NCBI GenBank assembly: GCA_003427395.1
Contig: BFEA01000575.1
Coordinates: 716,158 to 747,040, forward strand
DNA length: 30,883 nucleotides
Origin: Chara braunii
Lineage: Eukaryota > Streptophyta > Charophyceae > Charales > Characeae
Reading direction: 5' to 3'
In this document: piece after piece, positions 30,585-30,883 of the stretch
Layout: each line of letters starts with the position of its first letter
How positions within the stretch are numbered: the first letter of the stretch is position 1
Made by a program: the position numbers and the translations under genes
The notes under the pieces: generated by a model
Told to the model about the DNA's origin: nothing
The model's database searches: none
Seen by the model: only the letters and a program-made list of their open reading frames with translations

Positions 30585-30585
<1 letters not shown>
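29579..30585 (+). repeat. Right (3') LTR of the outer chromovirus
   Basis: It starts TGCGAGGATC and ends CCTTGCA. It is the 1007-bp partner of 607-1613. Most differences between the two are transitions. Two n bases lie at 30101 and 30126. Confidence 0.93.

Positions 30586-30620
<35 letters not shown>
30586..30620. repeat. (TA)n tract right of the outer element
   Basis: Continuation of the TA microsatellite into which the outer element inserted, with one C interruption at about 30592. The first four bases are the right half of the TATA target duplication. Confidence 0.85.
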
Positions 30621-30883
30621 CCTAACCCTTAAGCAGCATTGGCCGCGGGGGGAGGCGGGTGTTCCGCTGTGCGCCGGAATCGGGTTGAAGTTTCGATGCG
30701 GGCCGGCGGAAGAAGGGGATCGAAGGCGGGTGGGCGTGCCGAGTGGCGCGCGTACCGAATTGTTCACTGCGCGCCACTAAATAAGAGTGCGCGCCCACGG
30801 GGCCGGGTACACGGCGGGCGTCGATGCGGATGAATATCTCGACGTGCCCGCCGTTGGATAGCATTTCCGTGTCGATTTGTGTC
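30621..30883. other. GC-rich right flank with two inverted repeats
   Basis: The composition changes abruptly to G/C-rich with many CpG. AGTGGCGCGC (30742-30751) pairs with GCGCGCCACT (30769-30778). CGGCGGGC-GTCGA (30812-30824) pairs with TCGAC-GT-GCCCGCCG (30839-30853) with a 2-nt bulge. No frame with a recognisable domain is seen. It could be the edge of another element or of a CpG-rich gene region cut by the window end. Confidence 0.5.

Larger units (their letters stand above)
607..30585 (+). mobile_element. Ty3/gypsy chromovirus LTR retrotransposon, interrupted by a nested element
   Basis: The order is LTR (607-1613), primer site (1617-1628), leader split by a 21-kb insertion at 2154/23212, gag (23958-25881), pol with protease, RT, RNase H, integrase and chromodomain-like tail (to 29540), polypurine tract (29566-29578), LTR (29579-30585). 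Without the insertion it is about 8.9 kb, a normal size for the family. LTRs start TG and end CA, and they have equal length (1007 bp) with roughly two dozen mismatches by eye (about 2.4%). Stops throughout gag-pol show the copy is defective. Confidence 0.93.

Noticed and set aside
30621-30632. CCTAACCCTTAA, considered as telomeric repeat
   Set aside because: It is less than two units and not the plant CCCTAAA unit. It is not repeated further.

Overview
The window is a piece of a draft eukaryotic genome and consists almost entirely of transposable elements. There is no prokaryotic gene organisation. I see (TA)n, (AC)n and (GAT)n microsatellites, one 181-base N gap, isolated n characters, and two LTR retrotransposons, one inserted inside the other. 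The chromovirus polymerase and the initiator-Met-type and Asp-type primer sites point to the green plant lineage. A charophyte alga such as Chara would fit, but that is a guess from style, not proof.

Outer element (+ strand, 607-30585): a Ty3/gypsy chromovirus. It has two 1007-bp LTRs (607-1613 and 29579-30585), a tRNA-iMet-like primer site directly after the left LTR, and a polypurine tract directly before the right LTR. Its gag-pol reads protease, reverse transcriptase, RNase H, integrase and a chromodomain-like tail (23958-29540). It inserted into a (TA)n microsatellite, so its 4-bp target duplication can only be read as TATA. Gag-pol is dead: I count at least seven in-frame stops and one frameshift, and the protease active-site triad is changed.

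Inner element (- strand, 2155-23211): it sits in the untranslated leader of the outer element and is bounded by a 4-bp duplication, ACGC. Its two direct repeats of about 7.3-7.65 kb behave as LTRs. A 19-nt site matching the 3' end of tRNA-Asp lies 2 bp inside the 5' LTR. The internal part (9493-15561) carries a broken gag with a zinc knuckle and a second, unrecognised reading frame, but no protease, RT or integrase. I read it as a non-autonomous gag-only element with exceptionally long LTRs.

The most interesting content is non-coding structure. Inside each giant LTR is an array of ten hairpins (4557-5377 and its copy) that share an apical ATCTTA loop while their outer stems change in a compensating way. 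At the 3' LTR/internal junction (9464-10197) is a region of about 735 nt packed with perfect hairpins, including a possible pseudoknot. Left of the outer element (457-510) is a hammerhead-ribozyme-like core.

The two giant LTRs are mosaic: about 5-8% different at both edges but apparently identical over about 5.2 kb in the middle. The 5' copy also contains a gap and an exact 95-bp duplication across a single n, so assembly artefact and gene conversion both need testing.
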